64,000 nucleotides of DNA. Source: Fontisphaera persica. Its GTDB lineage: Bacteria; Verrucomicrobiota; Verrucomicrobiia; Limisphaerales; Fontisphaeraceae. Each line of letters starts with the position of its first letter. The first letter of the stretch is position 1. Position numbers and translations under genes: made by a program. A model generated the notes under the pieces. The model made no database searches. It worked only from the letters and a program-made list of their open reading frames with translations, and had not been told where the DNA came from. Shown here piece by piece: positions 54,201 through 63,173 of the stretch. The stretch is taken from the NCBI RefSeq assembly GCF_024832785.1, contig NZ_CP116615.1, forward strand, positions 4,278,001-4,342,000, read 5' to 3'.

Positions 54201-54314
54201 CTGGGGCTGGCCGGCGCAGCGCTGCTGGCTTTGGCCGCCGCCATTTATGGCGTCTGGCGTCCCGAGCGCGGCTTGCAGGACCGCCTGGCCGGCACCTGGA
54301 TTGTCCTCAAGTGA
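51231..54314 (+). CDS. Ser/Thr protein kinase with zinc ribbon, pseudokinase and two RDD membrane domains
   Basis: A 1,027-residue membrane protein. Residues 8-27 form a zinc ribbon (Cys8, Cys11, Cys24, Cys27). Residues 49-305 are an active-looking kinase: G-loop LGRGGMGEVFEA, Lys80 in VALKVM, HRDIKPSN at 171, DFG at 191, and GTPAYASPEQ. Residues 325-490 are an RDD membrane domain (GAGLGKALLGLRVVNQRGD). Residues 515-695 resemble a second, degenerate kinase domain: EALYLAEDTVLRRQVWVHVRP for the N-lobe, no HRD, and WLEFPAP where DFG is expected. After another hydrophobic span (IFLVPAAIVLLSGIILVAS) comes a second RDD-like membrane region ending GLQDRLAGTWIV. Inference: a membrane signalling kinase whose pseudokinase regulates activity. 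Confidence 0.88.
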   Translation: MDKTLRICPVCGAPLPDDAPPGLCPHCRQPPASDPSAGAARPRAGEVFGGYRIRRLLGRGGMGEVFEAEQLDTGRLVALKVMGHTFGSEEDRKRFLREARLAASINHPHVVYVHGGAEVQQTPVIAMELARGGTLSDRLRQSGPLPVTEAVEAMLQVIAGLEAAHAAGVLHRDIKPSNCFVSADGAIKIGDFGLAVNTLARGDSLLTATGTWLGTPAYASPEQLRGEELTVASDIYSVGATLYHLLTARLPFASSDMVRLITEVLDKPPPPPNSLRPDLPEALSRIILRCLAKEPKARFASYGELRDALLPFTRAETEPARPAPRAVAGLVDSLIASLPAMLSHLYWGQSPQDTLLMERTWTAALMWLPLFLWGFGYWVICEGHWGAGLGKALLGLRVVNQRGDVPGLPRAAARTLLFLSPELLPALVALLFLGADEYRIMRQHDWLGWSDTLGAGLFLLLYATLWKRFGYVALLDRFSGTRVIVRPKTQRRPALRPAECLNPAPPPSSPAPLPAFGYFRTLACLWQNEAAGEALYLAEDTVLRRQVWVHVRPDTAPAVSLARRELARPGRLRWLCGGTLPCGLWDAYDAVAGAALTDLGRRPRAWAEVRFWLLDMAVELDACLKELELPPPLALNRLWISRAGTAVWLEFPAPAAAPVEPADAVVWPLDSPHAAQKFLDAMVRRVLEPRHLPMPPPSGKGVRAPAPLHARGFLDSLARAAFDRMEFVLGNLRSLTGRDAVVSRVRRGLSIFLVPAAIVLLSGIILVASSLEYFRWQQAWRAEYGNLPSLRGAVTMYRVAQQAGDFPLPNPPDEALARAFIVGHYASLINNAAFWENRPLASAFTEQDRQLLKEVVNRQPPPEAALVERAKKELSGTVAMFDRATLLTSGLAAAGFLILAPLLWGVLELVSALLAGKARIVDLAGMAVVNNQGDRASRWRLLWRWVVVWFPLILMSSLCLVFFFTVQEALRQPQTLGLVQSLPLLVQLLLLGLAGAALLALAAAIYGVWRPERGLQDRLAGTWIVLK

Positions 54315-54387
54315 GCGCATCGGTCGGTTTTACTCCTTCACTGGTGGCGGTTGGCTGGGTCATTGCCCCGGTCCTCGTTTCAGCGGC

Positions 54388-54405
54388 CACCTGGTCCCCC
54401 AGGTG
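54388..54405 (+). other. perfect hairpin upstream of the glycoside hydrolase gene
   Basis: CACCTGG (54388-54394) pairs with CCAGGTG (54399-54405) across a 4-nt loop. There is no T-run, so it is not an intrinsic terminator. It lies 23 nt upstream of the -35 and could be an operator. Confidence 0.4.
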
Positions 54406-54427
54406 AAGAGGTCCTTGGATTTCGGCC

Positions 54428-54456
54428 TTGACCAGCTCCGGCTGCTCCAGTTTGCT
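54428..54456 (+). promoter_or_regulatory. promoter of the glycoside hydrolase gene
   Basis: TTGACC (54428-54433), a 17-nt spacer and TTTGCT (54451-54456). The -10 ends 7 nt before ATG 54464. This places transcription at the ATG and rules out the longer frame that begins at TTG 54428. Confidence 0.45.
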
Positions 54457-54463
54457 GCCGTTC

Positions 54464-57307
54464 ATGAAAGTCATGACCCATTATTTCTTGAGCGCCCTGT
54501 TATTCGCCAGCGTCCTGGCAGGTTCCGCAAGCGCAGCCGCCCCTGCCGCGCCAACGCCATTCATCGCTCTGGCGGACGGCCAGGGAGGCATCAGCATCAG
54601 TCGCCAAGGGCAGGATTTCATGCGCTTGGGATTGGCGGCCTGGGGGCCAAACTGGGCTTGGACGGGCCTCAAGGGAGGCACAAAGGCGGAAAACCGCGTC
54701 GCTTCCGGCATGTTTTCCTGTGCCATCGGCCCTGCCACGCTGTCGCTTAAACTGGCAGCGCAGCAAACCGGGCCGGATACCTTGCAGGTGAATTATTCCC
54801 TCAGTGCGGACAAGGATGCTGATTTGACCCTCTTCATTGCCGAGGTGGCGCCCGCCGCCGGCATCTTCAAGGGCGGGCAACTGGTGGCGGAAATGTCCGG
54901 CAAAAGCCGCACTCTATCCCTGCCGCTGCCCTTGGGGCCGGTGGGCGAAGCTGTCAGCGTCCTCCGCTTTCGCTCGCCAGCCGGCATGGAAGCCGTCCTG
55001 CGCCTGGAGCCGCCCATAGATGTGGATGCGGATGGCGCCGCCCGCATCGTGCTGGCCAGAAAGCGGCTGGCAGCCGGGGGCGGCCGGGACTTGAAGCTCA
55101 CGCTCACCCTGCCTGCCGCCATTACCTGGTATGCCAGTCCGGCGGAAATCCCCGACCTGGACAACATGGCCGCCTGGTATCCGTGGCGCGGCACGGGTGC
55201 GGGCGCGGATTCCGTGCTCGACATGAGCGGGTGGCTGGACAAACCGGCGGGGAAGCACGGCCGCATAGTGCGGCAGGGCCATCAACTCCTCTATCAAAAT
55301 CAGCCCATCAAACTCTGGGGCCTCAACTTGTGTTATGCCACTTGCGCTCCGGAAAAGCCGCTGGCCGAAAAACGCGCCGCGCTCTATGCCCGTTACGGCA
55401 TCAACAGCGTGCGCCTGCACAAATTCGCCGATGGCCCCGGCTGGGCTGGCATTCAGGCCGAGGACAGCGCGGCGGAGTATGACCCGGCCGGCCTGGACCG
55501 CATGGATTATCAAATCGCCAAATTCAAGGAGGCCGGCATATTTGTCAAACTTAGCGCCCACTTTGGCACGGTCAGCATGGGAGCCGCGGACCGCCGGGAT
55601 GTGCCCTACCTGGACGAATTCGGGCAGCCGCAAGGCCGTGGCGGGCGGGTCCGGGCGCCCCACAGCGCGTTTTTTTACTCACCCGAGCTGCAGCGCCTGC
55701 AGATTCGCCAGATGGTCAATCTGCTTAAACACACCAACACCTACACCGGACTCACCTACGCCAAAGACCCGGCGATGTGGGCCGTCGAAATCATCAATGA
55801 GCAAAGCATCTTCTTTTACACCTCCATGCAGCCGCTCCAAAAAAGCGCCACCCTGCGCCGGCAGGTGGGGGAAAGGTTTTCTGACTGGCTCCGCAAAAAA
55901 TACGGCACCCACGCCGGCCTTCTCAAGGCCTGGGGCGAGAAAGCCCTCGATGGTTTCCAAAATGAAGGCTTCCCCGCCGGTGAACACCTGGACCAGCGCA
56001 ACATCCTCCCGCTGGGCAATCCGTGGTATTGGGACCCGGCGCAGTTGAACGGCAGCCAGGCGTTTCGTCGCCAGCGGCTGCTGGACACCCTCCAATTTTT
56101 ATACGAATTACAATGCGAGGCGTATGACCGGTATGTGGCCGCCGTGCGCGCTGCGGGTTACGACGGTGAAATCCTCGGCAGCAACTGGCAGGCCGGCCGC
56201 GCCTTCAGCCATTACGCCAATTTGCATGCGGATTACCGCGTGGGCCTCATTGACCGGCACAACTACTTCGGCGGCGGGCAGGGCCGCTCCTTTCGCTCCG
56301 GCTCCATGCTCGCGCGCGCCGGTTCCGGCATGTTGAGCAGCGGTCTGCAGCAGGTGGCCGACCGCCCCTTCATGCTCTCCGAGTGGATTCATGTTTTCCC
56401 GAATGAATGGGGTGTGGAAGGCCCGGCCATTATCGGCGCCTACGGCATGGGCCTGCAGGGCTGGGATACTTCCTACATGTTTCAAAACGGCGACCAGGGC
56501 ACCTTCAGCCGCCAGTTGGGCGGTAGTGAATGGGACGTGGTGGCGCCGCAAATCCTGGGCGTATTCCCGGCCGTGGCAAGGCAGGTGTTGCGCGGGGATG
56601 TGCAGGAGGCTCCCCCGCAGGCCGTCCGCCACGTCCACATGCCCTCCCTATTCCAAGGCAAGCTCGGTTTTGAAGATTCCGTGGCTCAGGGGTATGACGA
56701 CAAGGAGCTGGACAGCGCCCAGGTGCCCGCTCGCGCGCTGGCCGTCACACGCTGTGTGGTGGACTTCACCTCCGCCTGGCGCGAGACCCCCCCCTTTGAT
56801 TTGAAACCTTACATCCAGGGCGATGTCCTGGTGTCGGCCACACGGCAATTGCGCTGGAAAGAAGGCCAGACTCCCACCAGCGGATATTTCACACTGGATA
56901 CCCCCGCCACCAAGGCCGTGGTGGGTTTCGCCGAAGGCCAGCCGGCGCGGCTCGGGGAATTGACCCTGACGCCCCGCTCCAGGTTTGCCGCGCTCTACGT
57001 CACCGCCGTGGAGCGCCAGGCCACACTGGCCAACGCCCGGCGGGTGTTGGTGGTGGCGCTGGCCCGCGCGCGCAACACCGGCATGAAAATCGGCCCGGCC
57101 GGCAACGAACTCTTAAACAAGGGCACGGCCCCCATTCTCATGGAACCGGTGCGGGCGGAGATTCAATGGACGGGGCGGCCGATTCAACGCGTGCACGTGC
57201 TCAATCACGACGGCCAGCGCACGGGCAAAATGCTGCCGGTGCAGGCTGGGCGTTTCGTGCTTAACGGTGAAACCGAGCAAACGCCCTACTACGAAATCGA
57301 ATTCTAA
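54464..57307 (+). CDS. secreted clan-A glycoside hydrolase (cellulase-like)
   Basis: A 947-residue exported enzyme with a signal peptide (MTHYFLSALLFASVLAGSASA). Residues 30-230 are an N-terminal beta domain. A TIM barrel follows, from about residue 265 (GHQLLYQNQPIKLWGLNLCYA) to about 720. The retaining clan GH-A residues are visible: Glu446 in AVEIINEQS, the Asn-Glu acid/base, and Glu640 in MLSEWIHV, the nucleophile. LYARYGINSVRLHKFADG is the typical early barrel segment. The last 230 residues form beta modules. It is much longer than a simple GH5 enzyme. The exact GH family and substrate cannot be assigned, and a plant or algal polysaccharide is a guess. Confidence 0.82.
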   Translation: MKVMTHYFLSALLFASVLAGSASAAAPAAPTPFIALADGQGGISISRQGQDFMRLGLAAWGPNWAWTGLKGGTKAENRVASGMFSCAIGPATLSLKLAAQQTGPDTLQVNYSLSADKDADLTLFIAEVAPAAGIFKGGQLVAEMSGKSRTLSLPLPLGPVGEAVSVLRFRSPAGMEAVLRLEPPIDVDADGAARIVLARKRLAAGGGRDLKLTLTLPAAITWYASPAEIPDLDNMAAWYPWRGTGAGADSVLDMSGWLDKPAGKHGRIVRQGHQLLYQNQPIKLWGLNLCYATCAPEKPLAEKRAALYARYGINSVRLHKFADGPGWAGIQAEDSAAEYDPAGLDRMDYQIAKFKEAGIFVKLSAHFGTVSMGAADRRDVPYLDEFGQPQGRGGRVRAPHSAFFYSPELQRLQIRQMVNLLKHTNTYTGLTYAKDPAMWAVEIINEQSIFFYTSMQPLQKSATLRRQVGERFSDWLRKKYGTHAGLLKAWGEKALDGFQNEGFPAGEHLDQRNILPLGNPWYWDPAQLNGSQAFRRQRLLDTLQFLYELQCEAYDRYVAAVRAAGYDGEILGSNWQAGRAFSHYANLHADYRVGLIDRHNYFGGGQGRSFRSGSMLARAGSGMLSSGLQQVADRPFMLSEWIHVFPNEWGVEGPAIIGAYGMGLQGWDTSYMFQNGDQGTFSRQLGGSEWDVVAPQILGVFPAVARQVLRGDVQEAPPQAVRHVHMPSLFQGKLGFEDSVAQGYDDKELDSAQVPARALAVTRCVVDFTSAWRETPPFDLKPYIQGDVLVSATRQLRWKEGQTPTSGYFTLDTPATKAVVGFAEGQPARLGELTLTPRSRFAALYVTAVERQATLANARRVLVVALARARNTGMKIGPAGNELLNKGTAPILMEPVRAEIQWTGRPIQRVHVLNHDGQRTGKMLPVQAGRFVLNGETEQTPYYEIEF

Positions 57308-57468
57308 GGGCGCGGAAGCTTACTCCTGCCCGGGGTGTGCAGGGGTCAGGGGAACGCCATTCCGGCTCCAGCGGCATGAGCCAGCATCAGAGCGAGGCTC
57401 CTGCCACCAGGCCATCAGGCATGGCCTGCTGCTTGCTGCTGGGCGGAGGGGGCGGTCCACCGCGAGGA

Positions 57469-59376
57469 TTAATCCGTGTCCTCCACCGTGCCATGCGGAA
57501 TCAGCCGCTCGTAATCCTCCACCGTGCCGTTGTCCAGCACGCATTGAATGATTTGCCGGCCCAGCGGATGCAGGTCGGGCTCCAGGAATTCGCGGCATTG
57601 CTTTTGGAAAAAGTCCCGCAGAATGGCGGCGCCTTTGTCGTAGGCTTCGGGGCCCACCTCAATTTGTTTTTCGACGCGCAGGAAAATGGCGGCGATGCTT
57701 TGACCTTCCAACACCAGCGAGGTAAGGGCATAGCCCGCCAGCGGACAGCGGGCGGGACGAATCTGGTCCTTGCTGAACCGGAAATGGCCGCGGCGGGCCA
57801 GGTATTCCCGGGCAATCCATTGGGGCATGAAGCCCACCTGCCAGACGCCAATGTGTTGATTGGGCACCAGAATATAGCGGACCTTGGGAGTGGAGAGAAT
57901 CTGCCCCAGCAACAAGTTGGCCTGGTCCACCCGGCGGCCGGTGGCAAACGGCCAGTAGGAGCCCACCCCTTCGCTGCTCATGCCTTCTTGCGCCACAATG
58001 CTGGGATTGGCATGACCACGCGGGGCCACCAGCCGCCACACCCACGCCAGCGCGGGCGGGAGGATGTGAAACAGACCGAAGATGCCGTAGGTGGGATTCT
58101 CCTGCGTGCAGGGTGGAGTGCGCACCCCAAAACTGCGAACGTCCACCGTCACCGGCCCGTTCACGATGCCGGGCACGATGGAACGCGGCAGGATGACGCG
58201 CGGATTGGGGCAGGGCACGCCCGGCGCGTCCTGAATGTGCTCCCAAATCAGGGCGGTGGAACGGGGCACGGCGTCCACATTCAAAAAGAGCAGGGGAAGC
58301 GGCGGATGAATGGTCAGTTCTTCCAGGTGCGGGTCCACCCCGTAATGGGTGATGTGATTAATCCGCACAAACCACGCCTGCTCGGCATCCATCAACGCCA
58401 GTTTGTCCTTGTTGCGCTCGTGGCGGAGGCTCGGATGGCACAAGGCCATGTCATCGGTGACCGGCCGCAATTCGCAGGCGCGCGGCAGCACCAACCGGCG
58501 GTCTTCGCCCGTGATAATGTTCCGGCCCAGCAACAAAGTGCCATCACGCTGGCGGTGAACGTGCTCCAGCATTTCGCTCTTGCCGCCGCCGCTGGCGCCC
58601 TCGTGCATGATGGTGATTTTGTTGTCGTAGGGAGTGATGACCTGCACCGTCGAGCAATGCGCGGCCACCCAGCCCTCCTGCTCGCCCAGCGCCAGCAACA
58701 TGCCATAGACGCCCTTTTTGGCGCTGGGGCCCGGATACAGGTTGTAGCTGAACATCTCATGCAGATGCTCCAGCCGGTTGTGCACCACCACCTGCCGGCC
58801 TTCAAAGTGCGTGTGCCGGAAGGGCGGGGCCACGTAAATCACCGCTCGCGGCGCAAAGGGTCGGCCCAGCTTCGACACATCCAGAATGCCCTGCAGCAAT
58901 GCCAGGCCCAGCGCAAAAAAACCGGCGTTGGCCGGCGCCACCGCCACGGCATCCACGCCTTTGCCCTCGGTTCCGGCCACAAAGGCGAACACCGCCAGTT
59001 TTTGTTTTTTCAACCACTCAAAGGTTTCCTGGCGCAGGCCGGCGAAGTCGCATCCGAAGCGCTCGCGAAAAGTGGGTTTGTTGGTGGGTTTGTTGTCTCC
59101 AATGACCATGCAATCAGGGTCCCGGCGGCGCATGTAAGGTTCCGGGTAATTGGCGCTGATGCCATTGCGCACGCGGCAAACCGTGGCTTCCACCACGCGC
59201 CCCTTGCCGGGCACATCGTACGCCACTTCATGCCAGTCCTGGCCCTGCGGCGGCGCCGCCAACTCCACCAGCTCCTCCACGGAACTGGCGACCACATATC
59301 CCGGACACTGCGACAAAATCTCCGCCAGCTCCGGTGGCATGGCGAACGGTAGGGAGGTTGGCTGGGCAGTGCTCAT
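57469..59376 (-). CDS. P-loop protein, PEPCK/HPr-kinase-like, consistent with DUF4914
   Basis: A 635-residue cytoplasmic protein. Near residue 255, MHEGASGGGKSEMLEHV is a Walker A P-loop of the GxxGxGKS type used by PEP carboxykinase and HPr kinase. PVTDDMALCHPSLR, about 50 residues on, could be the metal-binding kinase-2 motif. Other conserved-looking segments are RGHANPSIVAQEGMSSEGVGSYWPFATGRR and YILVPNQHIGVWQVGFMPQWIAREYL. From memory, the length and motifs fit the uncharacterised DUF4914 family; I could not search. The reaction is unknown, but nucleotide phosphate transfer is plausible. The gene starts 18 nt after a kinase-like gene, so the two are probably one operon. Reading rightwards, the 57308-57468 gap holds nothing I can support. 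Confidence 0.7.
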   Translation of the reverse strand: MSTAQPTSLPFAMPPELAEILSQCPGYVVASSVEELVELAAPPQGQDWHEVAYDVPGKGRVVEATVCRVRNGISANYPEPYMRRRDPDCMVIGDNKPTNKPTFRERFGCDFAGLRQETFEWLKKQKLAVFAFVAGTEGKGVDAVAVAPANAGFFALGLALLQGILDVSKLGRPFAPRAVIYVAPPFRHTHFEGRQVVVHNRLEHLHEMFSYNLYPGPSAKKGVYGMLLALGEQEGWVAAHCSTVQVITPYDNKITIMHEGASGGGKSEMLEHVHRQRDGTLLLGRNIITGEDRRLVLPRACELRPVTDDMALCHPSLRHERNKDKLALMDAEQAWFVRINHITHYGVDPHLEELTIHPPLPLLFLNVDAVPRSTALIWEHIQDAPGVPCPNPRVILPRSIVPGIVNGPVTVDVRSFGVRTPPCTQENPTYGIFGLFHILPPALAWVWRLVAPRGHANPSIVAQEGMSSEGVGSYWPFATGRRVDQANLLLGQILSTPKVRYILVPNQHIGVWQVGFMPQWIAREYLARRGHFRFSKDQIRPARCPLAGYALTSLVLEGQSIAAIFLRVEKQIEVGPEAYDKGAAILRDFFQKQCREFLEPDLHPLGRQIIQCVLDNGTVEDYERLIPHGTVEDTD

Positions 59377-59394
59377 GTCAGTCTATTTCATGGA

Positions 59395-60282
59395 TCATGG
59401 ATCTCGCGGGGCGTGGGGCGCGCCGCCTGGCGCGCAGTTTTGCCCACGGGTTCCCCGTTGGTTATCGAGAGGGGCCGGCGCGTTCCCTGAGGCCGCCGGC
59501 TGCAACAACTCGTAATCCACCAGCGCATACACCGGGCGGCCCCTGCGATCCCGCAACACCTGCCCGTTGTGGCGCCCGCGCAATATGCAGTGCGCCGGCT
59601 TAATGTCAAGCATCCGGAAGCCGCACTGTCGCAATTCTTCGGTGGCCAGCTCCATGATTTCGCGGAAGAATTGCAGCCGCTGCTGGTCCGGCCAGTTCAG
59701 GGCTTCGGTCATCTGTTCCGCATCCTGCCCCCGAATCCAACTATACAACAATAAATACTGGCGGCCGGTATCCAGGGGGGCCTCCGGATGCCGTTGCAGC
59801 ACGGCGGCGATTTTATCCTCCGTCCGCCCAAGCTGCCACGGCTCGAATCGTTGCGGCGGCGAATAGATGCCCAGGGGCCGCTTGGTGATGACCCGGCGGC
59901 CGTCCCCGGCCGGACGCGCCGCCCGCAACGCCAGCACATGCGCCACCTCCTCGAAGGGGCTGTTGAAGTCAGCATTGGGATAGGCGCACAGGACATCAGT
60001 GTCCAGTGGCACGCGCGTGCCAAACCGGTTATAGCGGACCACAATGAAATGGGATTTGCCCGCCACCGGCCGGGTGGCCACGCGGCAAATGGTGCTGGTG
60101 CCCAGCAACCGCTGCCGATGACTCAGAAACCAATCAGGGGCAAACCAGTTTGCCGGCTCCAAGTGCACGGCCAGCGGGCGGCCCAGCTCGGTCAAAAATA
60201 GCTCCCCGCCGTCTGGCAGGGTGCGCCACTCATAGCGCACTCCCAGCACTTCAAGGCTTCGGTTGGAGGCTAAGTTCATCAA
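59395..60282 (-). CDS. atypical kinase-like protein
   Basis: A 295-residue soluble protein whose layout follows the protein-kinase fold, although I know no named family. LLGTSTICRVATRPVAGKSHFIVVRYNRFGT resembles a glycine-rich strand pair followed by a basic strand. FEEVAHVLALRAA could be the C-helix glutamate. YLLLYSWIRGQDAEQMTEAL fits the hinge. LDIKPAHCILRG corresponds to the catalytic loop (DxKPxN, with His-Cys replacing the Asn neighbourhood), and ALVDYELLQP to DFG (here DYE). It lies 21 nt after the CoA-binding gene and 18 nt before the P-loop gene, all co-directional. Inference: it phosphorylates or regulates the P-loop partner, or is a small-molecule kinase. The fold call is by eye. 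Confidence 0.55.
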   Translation of the reverse strand: MMNLASNRSLEVLGVRYEWRTLPDGGELFLTELGRPLAVHLEPANWFAPDWFLSHRQRLLGTSTICRVATRPVAGKSHFIVVRYNRFGTRVPLDTDVLCAYPNADFNSPFEEVAHVLALRAARPAGDGRRVITKRPLGIYSPPQRFEPWQLGRTEDKIAAVLQRHPEAPLDTGRQYLLLYSWIRGQDAEQMTEALNWPDQQRLQFFREIMELATEELRQCGFRMLDIKPAHCILRGRHNGQVLRDRRGRPVYALVDYELLQPAASGNAPAPLDNQRGTRGQNCAPGGAPHAPRDP

Positions 60283-60303
60283 AGGTGCAGCCGCGCCTGT
60301 CGC

Positions 60304-60672
60304 CTACATGGTTTCGGGGGAAAGCCCCACAGCCAATATGCTGCAGGCCTGAATTACATTGAGTCTCAACCGGGCGGCTTCAGCCAGGACTTCCTCCGAC
60401 TCCGTGCCCGGATTCAACCATAATTCGTCGCAACCCTTGGCGGCAATCTCGGGCAGTAATTTAAGCAAAACCAGGGGGGGCACGTAAACCGAAACAATGT
60501 CCGGCCGCACAGGCACTTCGCGGATGCTCGGATAAGCGCGCAACCCCTCGATGGTGGACTCGTGCGGATTCACGGGATAAACCGTGTAGCCCTGCTGCTG
60601 GTAGGCGCGCACGGCTTTATTACCGTACTTGCTGCGGTTGTTCGACGCCCCAATGACTGCAACGCTTTTCAT
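60304..60672 (-). CDS. CoA-binding domain protein (YccU-like)
   Basis: A 122-residue single-domain Rossmann protein of the CoA-binding type. Family features are VAVIGASNNRSKYGNKAVRAYQQQGYTVYPVNPHE at the N-terminus, RPDIVSVYVPPLVLLKLLPEIAAKGCDELWLNPGTES in the middle, and a C-terminal VIQACSILAVGL where family members often have the Cys in VxxxCxM. The domain corresponds to the CoA-binding part of succinyl-CoA synthetase; stand-alone versions have no firm function. GGGAGG abuts the ATG too closely to be a good ribosome site. It is the first gene of a probable operon with the kinase-like and P-loop genes. Confidence 0.88.
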   Translation of the reverse strand: MKSVAVIGASNNRSKYGNKAVRAYQQQGYTVYPVNPHESTIEGLRAYPSIREVPVRPDIVSVYVPPLVLLKLLPEIAAKGCDELWLNPGTESEEVLAEAARLRLNVIQACSILAVGLSPETM

Positions 60673-60678
60673 CCTCCC

Positions 60679-60707
60679 AATAAAGCCTCAATCCTCTCCC
60701 CGCGCAA
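60679..60707 (-). promoter_or_regulatory. promoter of the CoA-binding/kinase-like/P-loop operon
   Basis: On the minus strand TTGCGC (60707-60702), a 17-nt spacer and TTTATT (60684-60679) lie upstream. The -10 ends 6 nt before ATG 60672. Confidence 0.4.
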
Positions 60708-60781
60708 ACCGGCCGCCCGCCCAAGCATGCTCCGCCGGCTCCGAGAGGAGGACGGAGCGGGACGGATGAGCCGTCGGTGCC

Positions 60782-61966
<1,185 letters not shown>

Positions 61967-62070
61967 CTAAAGGCAAAGGAAATGCGCGGCCACCAGGGGC
62001 CTTCCATTTTTCCGGCCCGGGGTGGCTGCCCCGTAAAGCCAGACCGGCCAACCGTTGCATCGGCAAAGGC

Positions 62071-63093
62071 TTAGTCCACCACCCGCAGCCGGAAAAATTG
62101 GGCCCGCACGGCAGGGGAGGAAGGCCAGGGCAGCTCGAAATGGGCATGGGTGAGGACGGGCGATGATTCCACCGTGGTCCATGCGCCTGTGGGCGTGGGA
62201 GCAGTTTCCAGGAGGCAAAATTGGTTGGTGGCCATCCAACGCAGCCGCCAGTGGTCGAGTTCACGATGAATTTCCAGGCGCGGCGCGTGCCCGGGGGGTG
62301 GCGCGAAGGCAAGATTCACCCACTCAGGATGGTCCACGAAGGGATTGCGGTTGTGCTGGTAAAGCTGGTCAATGAGATTGTTGCGGCGGCGCTCGGCGTC
62401 ATCGGGCGGGTCGGCATGGTGCCATGCCAACAAAGTCCGCAGCCGGCCCATGTATGAGGCGCCGGTGACGATGTGATTGGTTTCGTCCGTCAGACGCAAC
62501 GCCGGCTCGCCCAGGGTGTCGCCGGTGTAGCGTATGGCCATGTAGAACAAGGAACGCGCAATATCCCCGCGCACGGCGGGCGGCGCGGCCCAGGAGTTGG
62601 TATCGCTGGAGCATTGGGGCGCTTCAAAATGGGCGGGCTGGCGGTAATCCGGCTCATTGGGGTCGCTTTCATCATAGTACTTGTTGCTGCGCAGGCCGTT
62701 CACGGTCGCGTCATCGGGGTGGAGATGGTGAAGGTCACTGTAGGCCGGCTCGGCGCTGAACAGCCCCAGGCTGTTGGGCCAGCGATGCTCCCGATTCCAG
62801 CCGGTGGCCGTGCCGAAGGTGGCAATGGGTTGATAACGCTGGGCGTAGGTGAGCCAGAGCAGATTCGTATCCTGCGGATGCTGCCACAACACGGCCAGGG
62901 CGGCGCGGGTATCAGTGCGGGTGCTGCTGGTATAGGGGAGGGCGGTATGGCCGCGCACGATTTGATGCAAGGCTTCACGCAGCGGGCGCCCGGCTTTGCC
63001 CAGGGCCGGGGCGTAATAATCCGGGGCGGGCTGGGCGCTGACGTGCCATGCCAGCCAGAAAAGGCAGGGAGCCACGCTCCACCAGGGGCGCAT
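62071..63093 (-). CDS. secreted endonuclease I-family nuclease
   Basis: A 340-residue exported nuclease. ATG 63093 begins a signal peptide (MRPWWSVAPCLFWLAWHVSAQ) and is supported by the promoter; an ATG at 63129 gives 12 extra residues. The His-Me finger core is clear: WNREHRWPNSLGLF, SDLHHLHPDDATVNGLRSNKYYDE, and VRGDIARSLFYMAIRY. By family knowledge this cleaves DNA or RNA non-specifically with one metal ion, usually to recycle nucleic acid or degrade matrix DNA. The last 85 residues (LEIHRELDHWRLRWMATNQFCLLETAP...FFRLRVVD) form a small beta module like that near the N-terminus of the giant protein. Confidence 0.9.
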   Translation of the reverse strand: MRPWWSVAPCLFWLAWHVSAQPAPDYYAPALGKAGRPLREALHQIVRGHTALPYTSSTRTDTRAALAVLWQHPQDTNLLWLTYAQRYQPIATFGTATGWNREHRWPNSLGLFSAEPAYSDLHHLHPDDATVNGLRSNKYYDESDPNEPDYRQPAHFEAPQCSSDTNSWAAPPAVRGDIARSLFYMAIRYTGDTLGEPALRLTDETNHIVTGASYMGRLRTLLAWHHADPPDDAERRRNNLIDQLYQHNRNPFVDHPEWVNLAFAPPPGHAPRLEIHRELDHWRLRWMATNQFCLLETAPTPTGAWTTVESSPVLTHAHFELPWPSSPAVRAQFFRLRVVD

Positions 63094-63101
63094 GGCGCCC
63101 C

Positions 63102-63130
63102 AGCATAAACGGCGGACGGCGGAAAGCAAA
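63102..63130 (-). promoter_or_regulatory. promoter of the endonuclease gene
   Basis: On the minus strand TTTGCT (63130-63125), a 17-nt spacer and TATGCT (63107-63102) lie upstream. The -10 ends 8 nt before ATG 63093, which supports that start over ATG 63129, a codon that lies within the -35. Confidence 0.4.
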
Positions 63131-63173
63131 GGTTTGGTTTGTCTTGGCCGGGATTTTCGGGCACAACTGGGCC

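Noticed and set aside
57337-59352. A 671-residue plus-strand frame opposite the P-loop gene
   Set aside because: It lacks any motif and is antisense to a frame that contains a Walker A site and sits in a tight operon.
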